Assembly: GCA_033238645.1 (NCBI GenBank)
Contig: BQXR01000005.1
Coordinates: forward strand, 124,001 to 188,000
Direction of reading: 5' to 3'
Length of the DNA stretch: 64,000 nt
Source: Thiomicrorhabdus sp033238645
Lineage (GTDB): Bacteria; Pseudomonadota; Gammaproteobacteria; Thiomicrospirales; Thiomicrospiraceae
Positions 43,750 to 51,825 of the stretch are shown here, one piece after another. The translations under genes were made by a program, and so were the position numbers. Each line of letters opens with the position of its first letter. The stretch's first letter is position 1. The notes beneath the pieces are model-generated. The model was not told the DNA's origin, ran no database searches, and worked only from the letters and a program-made list of their open reading frames with translations.

Positions 43750-44951
43750 TATTGAACCCCTTGAGTTGTTTGTGTTGCTTCTATGGCTTGCTCTGCCTTT
43801 GGCAGTAATGTACTTTCAGACTCTTTAGCAAAGTAGCTAATATTGATCATCACATCAATTTGATTTGATGTCGCTGGCATCTGCATCAAATTAGCTATTT
43901 GCCATGAACGAATCCATTTGAGCAATTTCTTGCGTTCCCCCTGATAAACCACATTAAATTGTGCTCGACCGGCCTGTACAGATACCAGTTGCGAAGAACG
44001 AATCATTGGCATCTGACTTTTTAAAAGTTTTTCAAGTGCTTGAATCTGTGTAGCATCAAATAGATTATGTACATTTAAAACAAACTGATTAATGGTCAAG
44101 GCTTGCTGGCTATCAATTTCAACATAGGCAGCCATTACCTGTTCAAACATACCTTGAATCAACATTTGAATATTCTCACCCTCAAACTCGCCGTGCGAAA
44201 TAACAGCACCTGAATCTGAATAAACATTCCAAACCAATCTATTCTTGGCCCCACCTTTGGCAAGCAGTTTGAAACTTAGCAGGTAATCATGATCACTTGC
44301 CACGAGTACTTCTTGAATGCGATTTAGCATTCTCATCGGGTCAACTGGAAAAATCCAATTTTGAGTGGATTTAGGTAGGCTAATCGGTAACATCATCTGT
44401 AGAGCATCATCACGGAACTCAATGTCTAAACGGTAGCGCATATTCTCTTGATTGAGCTTTAGCAACTGACCTTTTCGAACCAAACTACCCATAACCAATG
44501 TCGTTGATCTAGCACTTATTGGCCAAATGGCCACGTCTCTGGCTTTAAGCGCTGCTCTTAATTTATGTTCTGAAAATCGTAAAACAATGTTTTGCCCAAC
44601 CTGAACACCCTCTTCAACTCGGGGCGTAATATCATAGGTTCTCAGTAGCGCACGTGGATTACTTAGAATCTCCTGCCCAGCTTCACTGATTAGAAAACTT
44701 TTTTGCCCTGTCACTCTCACCAGCAAAATAGTCATAGCATGCTTAATAGCTGTGTTCAAGATACCCTGTCTAGTCTTTCGCTCAGCCTCACCATTAGGGG
44801 ACGTGATCTCAGTAAGCGCCTCATCATACGGAAACACAACCGTAAAAAAATCAGCACTTTTGAGTACTTTGCTGGCAGCAAGCGGACTTGCTTGAACAGT
44901 GGATAACGCACTTACTAACAACATTAGTGCGAATAGGCTAAAAGTTCTCAT
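43749..44951 (-). CDS. DUF2066 periplasmic protein
   Basis: 400 residues with a signal peptide (about 1-21, ending VQASP). The body carries DUF2066-like features (TAIKHAMTILLVRVTGQKSFL, ILSNPRALLRTYDI) and a C-terminal AQFNVVYQGERKKLLKW. In Pseudomonas DUF2066 genes lie between purM and hda. The same order is kept here: hda follows with a one-base overlap, and purM is divergent. Function unknown. Confidence 0.87.
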   Translation of the reverse strand: MRTFSLFALMLLVSALSTVQASPLAASKVLKSADFFTVVFPYDEALTEITSPNGEAERKTRQGILNTAIKHAMTILLVRVTGQKSFLISEAGQEILSNPRALLRTYDITPRVEEGVQVGQNIVLRFSEHKLRAALKARDVAIWPISARSTTLVMGSLVRKGQLLKLNQENMRYRLDIEFRDDALQMMLPISLPKSTQNWIFPVDPMRMLNRIQEVLVASDHDYLLSFKLLAKGGAKNRLVWNVYSDSGAVISHGEFEGENIQMLIQGMFEQVMAAYVEIDSQQALTINQFVLNVHNLFDATQIQALEKLLKSQMPMIRSSQLVSVQAGRAQFNVVYQGERKKLLKWIRSWQIANLMQMPATSNQIDVMINISYFAKESESTLLPKAEQAIEATQTTQGVQ

Positions 44952-45095
44952 ATCTGGCTCTCAAATTTTCGTTACAATATCATATATTTTTTAATTACCC
45001 AGTGCAGACTTTATAGCGACAATGTCAGCTTGTTTCAATAATTAACCGCGACATTGATACCTTTAATAAGCCAAACCAACCGTTAGATAGAGATT

Positions 45096-46145
45096 ATGAC
45101 AACAAATACACAATCAATTAGTTACAAAGACTCAGGTGTTGATATTGATGCAGGAAACGCACTTGTTGAAGCCATTAAACCTATTGCAAAAGCAACCACT
45201 CGCCCTGAAGTACCTTCTTCATTAGGTGGATTCGGTGCGCTATTTGAATTGGATATGGCTAAATACAAAAATCCAATTTTAGTATCAGGTACAGACGGTG
45301 TTGGTACAAAACTTCGTCTAGCAATCGACAGTGGTAAACACGATAAGGTCGGTATTGATCTTGTTGCTATGTGTGTTAACGATCTAATTGTTCAAGGCGC
45401 AGAGCCTCTATTCTTTTTAGATTATTATGCGACAGGTAAGCTAGACCTTGATGTTGCAACAGATGTTGTTAAAGGTATCGGTGAAGGGTGTCTTCAATCT
45501 GGTTGTGCTTTGATCGGTGGTGAAACGGCTGAAATGCCAGGCATGTACCCTAAAGGGGATTATGATCTAGCCGGTTTCTGTGTTGGTATCGTTGAGAAAG
45601 CGGACTTAATTGATGGATCTAAGGTTAAAGCAGGCGATGTTATGCTTGGTCTAGCATCTACTGGCCCACACTCAAATGGTTACTCATTAATTCGTAAGAT
45701 CATCGAAGTAAGTGGTGCAGACCTGCAGATGGATATGGCTGGTGAGCCTTTAATCGATGCATTAATGGCACCTACTAGAATCTATGTTAAATCTCTATTA
45801 GATTTAATGACTAAAGTAGATATCCATGCAGTTTCTCACATCACAGGTGGTGGACTACTAGAAAACCTACCACGTGTTATGCCTGACAATACGATGGCAA
45901 ACATCAATACCAATAGCTGGACTCGTCCACCTGTATTTGACTGGATCCAAGAAAATGGAAATGTTGAATATGAAGAGATGCACCGTACTCTAAACTGCGG
46001 TATTGGTTTAGTTATCGTTGTTGATCAAGCAGAACAGCAGAAAGCGATTGATGCATTAACAGCAATGGGTGAAACCGTTTCTGTTATTGGTCAAATTGAA
46101 GCTTCTGAACAGGCTGAGCCTTCAGTTAAGCTTGTTAAAGCCTAG
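45096..46145 (+). CDS. purM: Phosphoribosylformylglycinamidine cyclo-ligase
   Basis: AIR synthetase, step five of purine synthesis, converting FGAM to AIR with ATP. 349 residues (E. coli 345). The start SYKDSGVDIDAGNALVEAIK, the ATP-binding GTDGVGTKLRLAI and IGGETAEMPGMY, and HITGGGLLENLPRV are signature blocks. AGAG precedes the ATG. purN follows after 94 bases; a divergent DUF2066 gene lies upstream. Confidence 0.98.
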   Translation: MTTNTQSISYKDSGVDIDAGNALVEAIKPIAKATTRPEVPSSLGGFGALFELDMAKYKNPILVSGTDGVGTKLRLAIDSGKHDKVGIDLVAMCVNDLIVQGAEPLFFLDYYATGKLDLDVATDVVKGIGEGCLQSGCALIGGETAEMPGMYPKGDYDLAGFCVGIVEKADLIDGSKVKAGDVMLGLASTGPHSNGYSLIRKIIEVSGADLQMDMAGEPLIDALMAPTRIYVKSLLDLMTKVDIHAVSHITGGGLLENLPRVMPDNTMANINTNSWTRPPVFDWIQENGNVEYEEMHRTLNCGIGLVIVVDQAEQQKAIDALTAMGETVSVIGQIEASEQAEPSVKLVKA

Positions 46146-46239
46146 CCCCTGAGACTCTATTTAGTTAGGCTTCGTTCAAACGAAGCCTAATTAACATCGA
46201 ATACACCCCCTCTCCTGACTCTATTATTTAGATACCCCT

Positions 46240-46893
46240 ATGAAAAACCCCATTCGCATTGCTGTTCTTATCTCTGGTAATGGTTCCAATCTTCAATCGA
46301 TTATTGATCACCAAAAAATTCATACGTATGAATATGAAATTGCTTTAGTCATCTCAAATAAAGTAGATGCTTTTGGCTTAACACGCGCTCAGAATGCTCA
46401 GATTAATACGCAGGTCATCGACCATACTCAATTCGATAGTCGATCAGCGTTTGATGGGCAACTTCAAAAGGAACTAGAGAGCGCAAAAATAGATCTTATT
46501 GTGCTTGCTGGCTTTATGCGTATTTTAACGCCTGAACTTACCAGTCATTTCTTAGGCAAAATGATCAATATTCACCCCTCTTTACTGCCTAAATATACAG
46601 GGCTGCATACCCACAAGCGTGCTTTAGAGGCAGGCGATAAGGAGCATGGATTAAGCATTCACTTTGTCACCCCTGAATTAGATGGTGGCCCTGTCATACT
46701 TCAGGCAAAAGTTGATATTTGTGATGATGATACCGAAGCCAGCTTAAGAGCGAAGGTGCACGTACAAGAACACACCGCTTACCCGCTTGCGATAGAGTGG
46801 TTTGCACAAGGCAAACTTGAACTCAAAGATAACCAAGTACTCTTTAATCAACAAGTCTTAATAGAACCTCAACTATTGGATCAAACTTTATAA
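46240..46893 (+). CDS. purN: Phosphoribosylglycinamide formyltransferase
   Basis: GAR transformylase using 10-formyl-THF, step three of purine synthesis. 217 residues. VLISGNGSNLQSII is the phosphate-binding loop; the catalytic triad is visible as Asn and His in INIHPSLLPKY and Asp in PELDGGPVI. No strong ribosome binding site. It lies between purM and the DUF3108 gene, probably one transcription unit. Confidence 0.97.
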   Translation: MKNPIRIAVLISGNGSNLQSIIDHQKIHTYEYEIALVISNKVDAFGLTRAQNAQINTQVIDHTQFDSRSAFDGQLQKELESAKIDLIVLAGFMRILTPELTSHFLGKMINIHPSLLPKYTGLHTHKRALEAGDKEHGLSIHFVTPELDGGPVILQAKVDICDDDTEASLRAKVHVQEHTAYPLAIEWFAQGKLELKDNQVLFNQQVLIEPQLLDQTL

Positions 46894-46950
46894 GAATCCA
46901 TTGAATATAATCAAATTAAACCATTTATTTATTCTAAGGAGGTGCCTAAT

Positions 46951-47724
46951 ATGGCATGCTATATTCAATCTTATTTGATACACCCCCTTACTATGAAAAA
47001 AATAACAACACTGCTCTCTGCGTTATTAATCTCTAGCTATGCCAGTGCTGGTTTAACAGCCACGATCCCAGATTTCCAATCGACTTACGATGTAAACGCC
47101 TTTGGCGCTAATCTTGGTCAGGCGCGTAACTCTTTCAAATGTATCGGTGAAAACTGTACCTTAATCAGCTCTGCCAAACCTTCTGGATTTGCCGCGCTGT
47201 TTATTAAAGACAGCTCCGTTGAAACGATTAAACTCAAACAGACTGATCAGTCCATAGAATGGCAAAGTTATCACAAATTAGGCATCTCTGAAAACAATGG
47301 TAAAAGAGTTCAAAAGCATACCAATCTCCGCTTAGATGAGAAGAGCCAGCAGATTCAGGCACCAGAGAAGGAACGCTCTTGGCCAGCTCAGCCCAATCTG
47401 TTTGATGTCATGTCAATCTCTTATGCCCTGCAGTACTACAAGCTTAACAACCAGTCTATTAAAAAACTTGACCTACACATCCAAGACAGTAACTTCCAAG
47501 AGAAATTGAAAATCTTAACTGCTGATCAATCCGATAACATTGACTTAGCATTTAGCCCTTTTGAGGTAAAAGCCCTCAAATACAGTTTAGACAGTCAGAA
47601 TTATCAAATTGATTTGTGGTTATTACCAAACAAGCAATTTTTTCCAGCTAAAATACGTGTGATTAATAAACATGAAGATAAAACCATTACGCTAAAACTT
47701 GCGGAGCAACCAAAAATACTATGA
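46951..47724 (+). CDS. DUF3108 periplasmic protein
   Basis: DUF3108 family: STYDVNAFGANLGQARNSF, a beta-rich middle and YKLNNQSIKKLDLHIQDS, with KALKYSLDSQNYQIDLWL near the end. Function unknown; in Pseudomonas it also follows purN. A strong AAGGAGGTG lies seven bases before the ATG at 46951, giving a 257-residue product; but a signal peptide starts only at the Met of MKKITTLLSALLISSYASA (46993). Either the n-region is long, or translation starts at 46993. dcd overlaps its stop by four bases. Confidence 0.88.
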   Translation: MACYIQSYLIHPLTMKKITTLLSALLISSYASAGLTATIPDFQSTYDVNAFGANLGQARNSFKCIGENCTLISSAKPSGFAALFIKDSSVETIKLKQTDQSIEWQSYHKLGISENNGKRVQKHTNLRLDEKSQQIQAPEKERSWPAQPNLFDVMSISYALQYYKLNNQSIKKLDLHIQDSNFQEKLKILTADQSDNIDLAFSPFEVKALKYSLDSQNYQIDLWLLPNKQFFPAKIRVINKHEDKTITLKLAEQPKIL

Positions 47725-48344
47725 AGCTTAGTGATAAAGACATCATCCAATACCTTAAGGTTGGAAAAATTGCCATTGACCCACAACCTGGGCCAAGTAA
47801 GATTAAAGGCATTAGTGTCGACTTAAGATTGGATAATCGTTTTCGTGTCTTCAATGACCATACCGCACCTTACATTGATCTAAGTGGTCCTAAAGATGAA
47901 GTTCAGCAGATTATGGATACAGTGATGGGGGATGAAATTCTGATCCCAGATGACAAGGCCTTCTTTTTACATCCTGGTGAGCTAGCTTTAGCAGCCACTT
48001 TAGAATCCGTGACTATTCCAGATGACCTTGTCGCTTGGTTAGATGGGCGCTCAAGTTTAGCGCGTTTAGGGCTGATGGTTCATGTAACAGCACATAGAAT
48101 TGATCCAGGTTGGCATGGTCAGATTGTTTTAGAGATATTCAATAGCGGTAAGCTACCACTGGCTCTGCGTCCGGGTATGGATATTTGTGCAATTAACTTT
48201 GAAACCCTCTCTAGTCCAGTAGACAAACCTTATAACAAACGTGCTGATGCCAAATACAAAAATCAGACAGGCCCAACATCAAGCCGAATTAATGAAGATA
48301 AAAGCCATCAAGAGCGACAATTAGATCTATTAAATAACGCCTAG
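47721..48344 (+). CDS. dcd: dCTP deaminase
   Basis: Converts dCTP to dUTP for thymidylate synthesis. 207 residues (E. coli 193). Blocks: GIKVDLRL-like GISVDLRLDNRF, LVAWLDGRSSLARLGLMVHVTAHRIDPGWHGQIVLEIFNSG, with the trimer active-site Glu in LEIF. It overlaps the stop of the DUF3108 gene by four bases (ATGA) and is probably translationally coupled. A short hydrophilic tail (about 190-207) is extra. Confidence 0.95.
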   Translation: MKLSDKDIIQYLKVGKIAIDPQPGPSKIKGISVDLRLDNRFRVFNDHTAPYIDLSGPKDEVQQIMDTVMGDEILIPDDKAFFLHPGELALAATLESVTIPDDLVAWLDGRSSLARLGLMVHVTAHRIDPGWHGQIVLEIFNSGKLPLALRPGMDICAINFETLSSPVDKPYNKRADAKYKNQTGPTSSRINEDKSHQERQLDLLNNA

Positions 48345-48364
48345 TTTCTTGCTTATGTAGAAAC

Positions 48365-48395
48365 AAAAAAACCACCCTTACAGTGGTTTTTTTTT
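48365..48395 (+). terminator. dcd terminator
   Basis: Seven A, CCAC, seven-base loop, GTGG and a long T-run, about 20 bases past the dcd stop codon. Confidence 0.9.
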
Positions 48396-48596
48396 GGGGA
48401 TAAATTCTTTACTTACAAGCCTTACCCTAACAACCATAAGCACTGATGCTATAACAGTATCTACTTATTTGTATTAATCATATTTATCAACGGTAAAAAA
48501 CAAACATAAGATAAACCCGCCCACTAACGATTTTTCAAGATAGAATATTTATTAGAGAGATCTAATAGAGAGCACATTAAATAGAAGGAGACAGCC

Positions 48597-49385
48597 ATGC
48601 TTAATGTACTTAAAAACTTATGGTTTCGTGATACTAAAGAGTCGGTAGTCTATATCAATGAGACCGCTGTGCGAATGCGTGCAGGTATTTTATTGATCAT
48701 CCCTATTTTCATGGGACTCACCATGTATGATGTGGTTTACACTTCTCACTGGATCGTAGATAGTAATACAGCAGTAGATACTTATGATACCGATTGGGAT
48801 GACCATATCATCTATGCCGTCGAAGCCACTAAACGTACCTATGAGTACTCCATTCAAACAATCGTACTCTTCTATGCCCTCTTTGAGATGTTAGTAGGCA
48901 TGTTTATTTTTACCTCTCGATTCTCTCCGACAATTCTACTTTGTAGCTTTTTCACGAGAAATGCGCCACCAGTGTGGAAGCCTTTAGTACCCAAACGCTT
49001 TGCTTGGGGCATGGGCGCATCCTTTATTACCATCTGTATTCTATTCTTTAATCCCGATGTTTTTGCTGTATGGGTTAATGAGCTGTTTGGTAGCCAGCTA
49101 CTACCTGAAACGCAGAACTTTATTCCTTATTGGATCCCCATTAACTTAATTTGGGCTTGCCTACTTTTTATATGGCTAGAAGCTGTTTTTGGCTTTTGTA
49201 TCGGCTGTAAGATCCACTCACTGCTTGTCTTTCTACGCATTCTAAAAGTGCCTTGTGAGGAGTGTGGCAATATTGATTGGGATGAGATTGCTAGAAAACA
49301 TAAAGAGAAACAGGCATCTGAAACTGCCACAATCGATCCTTCAAAAGAGAGCTCGAATGATCGCTCTAAGCCTGTAGAGAAGTAA
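48597..49385 (+). CDS. DUF4395 membrane protein
   Basis: 262 residues with about four membrane helices (about 30-52, 88-112, 138-160, 182-205). DUF4395 pattern: NETAVRMRAG, FTSRFSPT, PKRFAWGMGASF, then FGFCIGCKIHSL with a conserved C-x-x-C. A charged tail (about 230-262) is likely cytoplasmic. Function unknown; DUF4395 genes are often near sulfur-transfer genes in other bacteria, but none is adjacent here. AAGGAG precedes the ATG. Confidence 0.75.
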   Translation: MLNVLKNLWFRDTKESVVYINETAVRMRAGILLIIPIFMGLTMYDVVYTSHWIVDSNTAVDTYDTDWDDHIIYAVEATKRTYEYSIQTIVLFYALFEMLVGMFIFTSRFSPTILLCSFFTRNAPPVWKPLVPKRFAWGMGASFITICILFFNPDVFAVWVNELFGSQLLPETQNFIPYWIPINLIWACLLFIWLEAVFGFCIGCKIHSLLVFLRILKVPCEECGNIDWDEIARKHKEKQASETATIDPSKESSNDRSKPVEK

Positions 49386-49408
49386 TTACAAACATGCTTT
49401 TCTAAAAT

Positions 49409-49424
49409 GAACAGGGGGGGGGGG
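49409..49424 (-). repeat. C-run repeat, copy 15 (C11 TGTTCA, minus strand)
   Basis: The longest run in the window: eleven C on the minus strand then TGTTCATTTTAG. It is the left arm of the inverted pair ending at 49454, which lies between convergent genes. Confidence 0.93.
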
Positions 49425-49435
49425 TTAAAATCCTG

Positions 49436-49450
49436 CCCCCCCCCTGTTCA
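49436..49450 (+). repeat. C-run repeat, copy 16 (C9 TGTTCA)
   Basis: Nine C then TGTTCATTTTAAAA. The right arm of the inverted pair: 49436-49454 is the exact reverse complement of 49404-49422 apart from the two extra G in the left run, with a short loop (TTAAAATCCTG) between. Confidence 0.93.
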
Positions 49451-49496
49451 TTTTAAAATCCTAAAAATATAGCTAAAAAGTAACTCTATAGGTGCC

Positions 49497-49910
49497 TTAA
49501 TCAAACACCTTGCCTCTTAGTTGTTTAATTTGACTACGCTTTGTCTTGCCATCTAGCCTGCGCCTCTGAGAACCTCTGGTTGGCTTAGTCGCACGCCTAA
49601 CCTTCTGCACCACCGCTACCGATTTAATTAGCTCTTGCAAGCGGCTTAAAGCATCCATACGATTCTTCTCCTGCGTTCGATGCTGCTGGGCTTTAATAAC
49701 AATCACCCCATCTTTGGTCAGGCGCTTATCTTTTAAGTTAAGCAATTGTTCTTTATAAAACTCTGGTAGAGAAGAAGCAGAGATATCAAAACGGAGATGA
49801 ATCGCCGAGGAGACTTTATTCACATTCTGACCACCCGGCCCTTGCGAGCGAACCGCTGTCAGTTCAATTTCATCATCCGGAATAGAGACGGCTAGAGAGA
49901 TTTGAAGCAT
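49497..49910 (-). CDS. arfB: Peptidyl-tRNA hydrolase ArfB (rescue factor)
   Basis: 137 residues that rescue stalled ribosomes by hydrolysing the peptidyl-tRNA. The GGQ motif is in SQGPGGQNVNKVSSA (about residues 24-38). The basic C-terminal tail (KPTRGSQRRRLDGKTKRSQI) is required to enter the mRNA channel in E. coli YaeJ and is present. AGGGA lies before the ATG. Converges with the DUF4395 gene. Confidence 0.95.
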   Translation of the reverse strand: MLQISLAVSIPDDEIELTAVRSQGPGGQNVNKVSSAIHLRFDISASSLPEFYKEQLLNLKDKRLTKDGVIVIKAQQHRTQEKNRMDALSRLQELIKSVAVVQKVRRATKPTRGSQRRRLDGKTKRSQIKQLRGKVFD

Positions 49911-50010
49911 GGTTGTTCCCTCTAAGTAAATGGGGTAAATAAGTTTTAGATGAAGGTGAGAGTGCTAGGCACTTTATCGAGTGCCTAATTGAAGCTTAAA
50001 TTAACGGGAC

Positions 50011-51537
50011 TTAATTAGTCGGTCTTAAAAATAGTTGATAACCAGGGTTATCCTGTTCGTTTACAAACGGATAACCCAAGCTTGTCAGATAGATTTCAAA
50101 ATCATCCTTCTGCTCTGGTGGAACTTGAACACCAACCAAGACACGACCATAAGCTGCACCATGGTTTCGATAGTGAAATAGACTGATGTTCCACTCTTCA
50201 CTCATATTAATCAAAAACTTCAATAAAGCGCCTGGACGCTCTGGAAACTCGAAACGATAAAGCAGCTCATTTTTGACCCCATTCGCATGACCACCGACCA
50301 TATAACGAAGGTGAAGTTTGGCCATCTCATTATCACTCATATCCTGAACCGGATAATTTTGCGCTTCTAAACTACTTAAGATGGCTTGCTTTTCTGCATA
50401 CCCGCCTTCGGTTCTGACGCCAACAAAAACTACCGCTTGATTGTTGTCTGAAAAACGGTAGTTAAATTCTGTGATCGCGCGGCGTTTGCCTAATAACTCA
50501 CAAAACCTTTTAAAACTACCCGGCTTTTCATCAATACTTACGGCAAAAATAGCTTCACGTTTCTCACCCAACTCTGTTCGTTCAGAGATATGGCGCAAAC
50601 GATCAAAGTTCATATTGGCACCACTGACAATGCATGCCATGTCCAGACCAGCCACCGAATACTTCTCAACAAAACGTTTCATACCTGCAAAGGCCACGGC
50701 ACCCGCAGGTTCTGCAATAGCACGTGTATCTTCAAAAATATCTTTTACCGCTGCACAAATTTCATCCGTACGCACGGTAATCATCTCATCAACACAAGTT
50801 TGTGCGATTCTAAATGGGATCTCACCCACTTGCGCCACAGCAACGCCATCAGCAAAAATACCCACTTGATCTAATACAACGCGGCTACCCGCTTTAAGTG
50901 CCTCTGTCATACAAGCAGCATCTTCTGGCTCAACACCAATAATGCGAGTCTCAGGAGAGACCTGTTTAATCACGGAAGCAATGCCTGAGATTAATCCACC
51001 CCCACCCACTGCCACAAAGATCACATCAAAGGGTTTCGAGTGCTGACGTAGCATCTCTAGAGCAATGGTTCCTTGTCCAGCAATAACATTCAAATCATCA
51101 TAAGGGTGAATAAACGTCAGATGTCTCTCTTGCGCTAAGTCTTTGGCAAAATGAGAAGCTTCATCATAAGAGTCACCTTCTAAAATGACTGTGCCACCTA
51201 AACGCTCTACCGCGTTAACCTTAATAGGCGGGGTCGTTCTTGGCATAACAATGGTGGCATCAATGCCCATTTTAGCCGCTGATAGTGCAACACCTTGCGC
51301 ATGATTACCAGCAGATGCCGCGATCACACCCGCTTTTTTCTGTACCTCATCCAAATGAACCATGCAGTTATAGGCACCACGAAGCTTGAACGAAAATACT
51401 GGTTGTAGATCTTCACGCTTTAACCAAATTTGGTTTTGCACGCGCTTAGAGATAAGCGGTGCAAGTTCTAAAGTAGTTTCTTCAGCAACATCATATACAG
51501 GTGCGGTTAACACTCTGCGCAGGATTTCTTGAGGCAT
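50011..51537 (-). CDS. ilvA: Threonine deaminase, biosynthetic
   Basis: PLP enzyme converting threonine to 2-oxobutanoate, first step of isoleucine synthesis. 508 residues (E. coli 514). The PLP lysine is in FSFKLRGAYNCM (about residue 51), the glycine loop in VAVGGGGLISGIA, and two ACT-like regulatory domains (about 325-400 and 420-500; AIFAVSIDEKPGSFKRFCELLG, LLYRFEFPERPGALLKFLINM) give allosteric control by isoleucine. AGGA precedes the ATG. No attenuator is visible upstream. Confidence 0.96.
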   Translation of the reverse strand: MPQEILRRVLTAPVYDVAEETTLELAPLISKRVQNQIWLKREDLQPVFSFKLRGAYNCMVHLDEVQKKAGVIAASAGNHAQGVALSAAKMGIDATIVMPRTTPPIKVNAVERLGGTVILEGDSYDEASHFAKDLAQERHLTFIHPYDDLNVIAGQGTIALEMLRQHSKPFDVIFVAVGGGGLISGIASVIKQVSPETRIIGVEPEDAACMTEALKAGSRVVLDQVGIFADGVAVAQVGEIPFRIAQTCVDEMITVRTDEICAAVKDIFEDTRAIAEPAGAVAFAGMKRFVEKYSVAGLDMACIVSGANMNFDRLRHISERTELGEKREAIFAVSIDEKPGSFKRFCELLGKRRAITEFNYRFSDNNQAVVFVGVRTEGGYAEKQAILSSLEAQNYPVQDMSDNEMAKLHLRYMVGGHANGVKNELLYRFEFPERPGALLKFLINMSEEWNISLFHYRNHGAAYGRVLVGVQVPPEQKDDFEIYLTSLGYPFVNEQDNPGYQLFLRPTN

Positions 51538-51825
51538 TACGGTTCCTAGTTAATTGCATCTTTTAAATATGAGCTTGCAAGGTATATTAAATATACCCTT
51601 AAATATGCCGCGTATTATATCACCCCCTCTTCGGGTTCACTTTACTTAGTTAAGCACAGCCATTCTTGATCTAAAATATCAACTCAACCATTGCTCCATA
51701 CTTCATTAAGAGTTGAAGACAAAACTGTTTGGATTCTCATGTCTCTCTCAAAAGTTCGTAATTTATTTATCTCTAGAATAACAACTACTTCTTTGTAAGA
51801 AAATAAAACAACAAATGGATTAACA

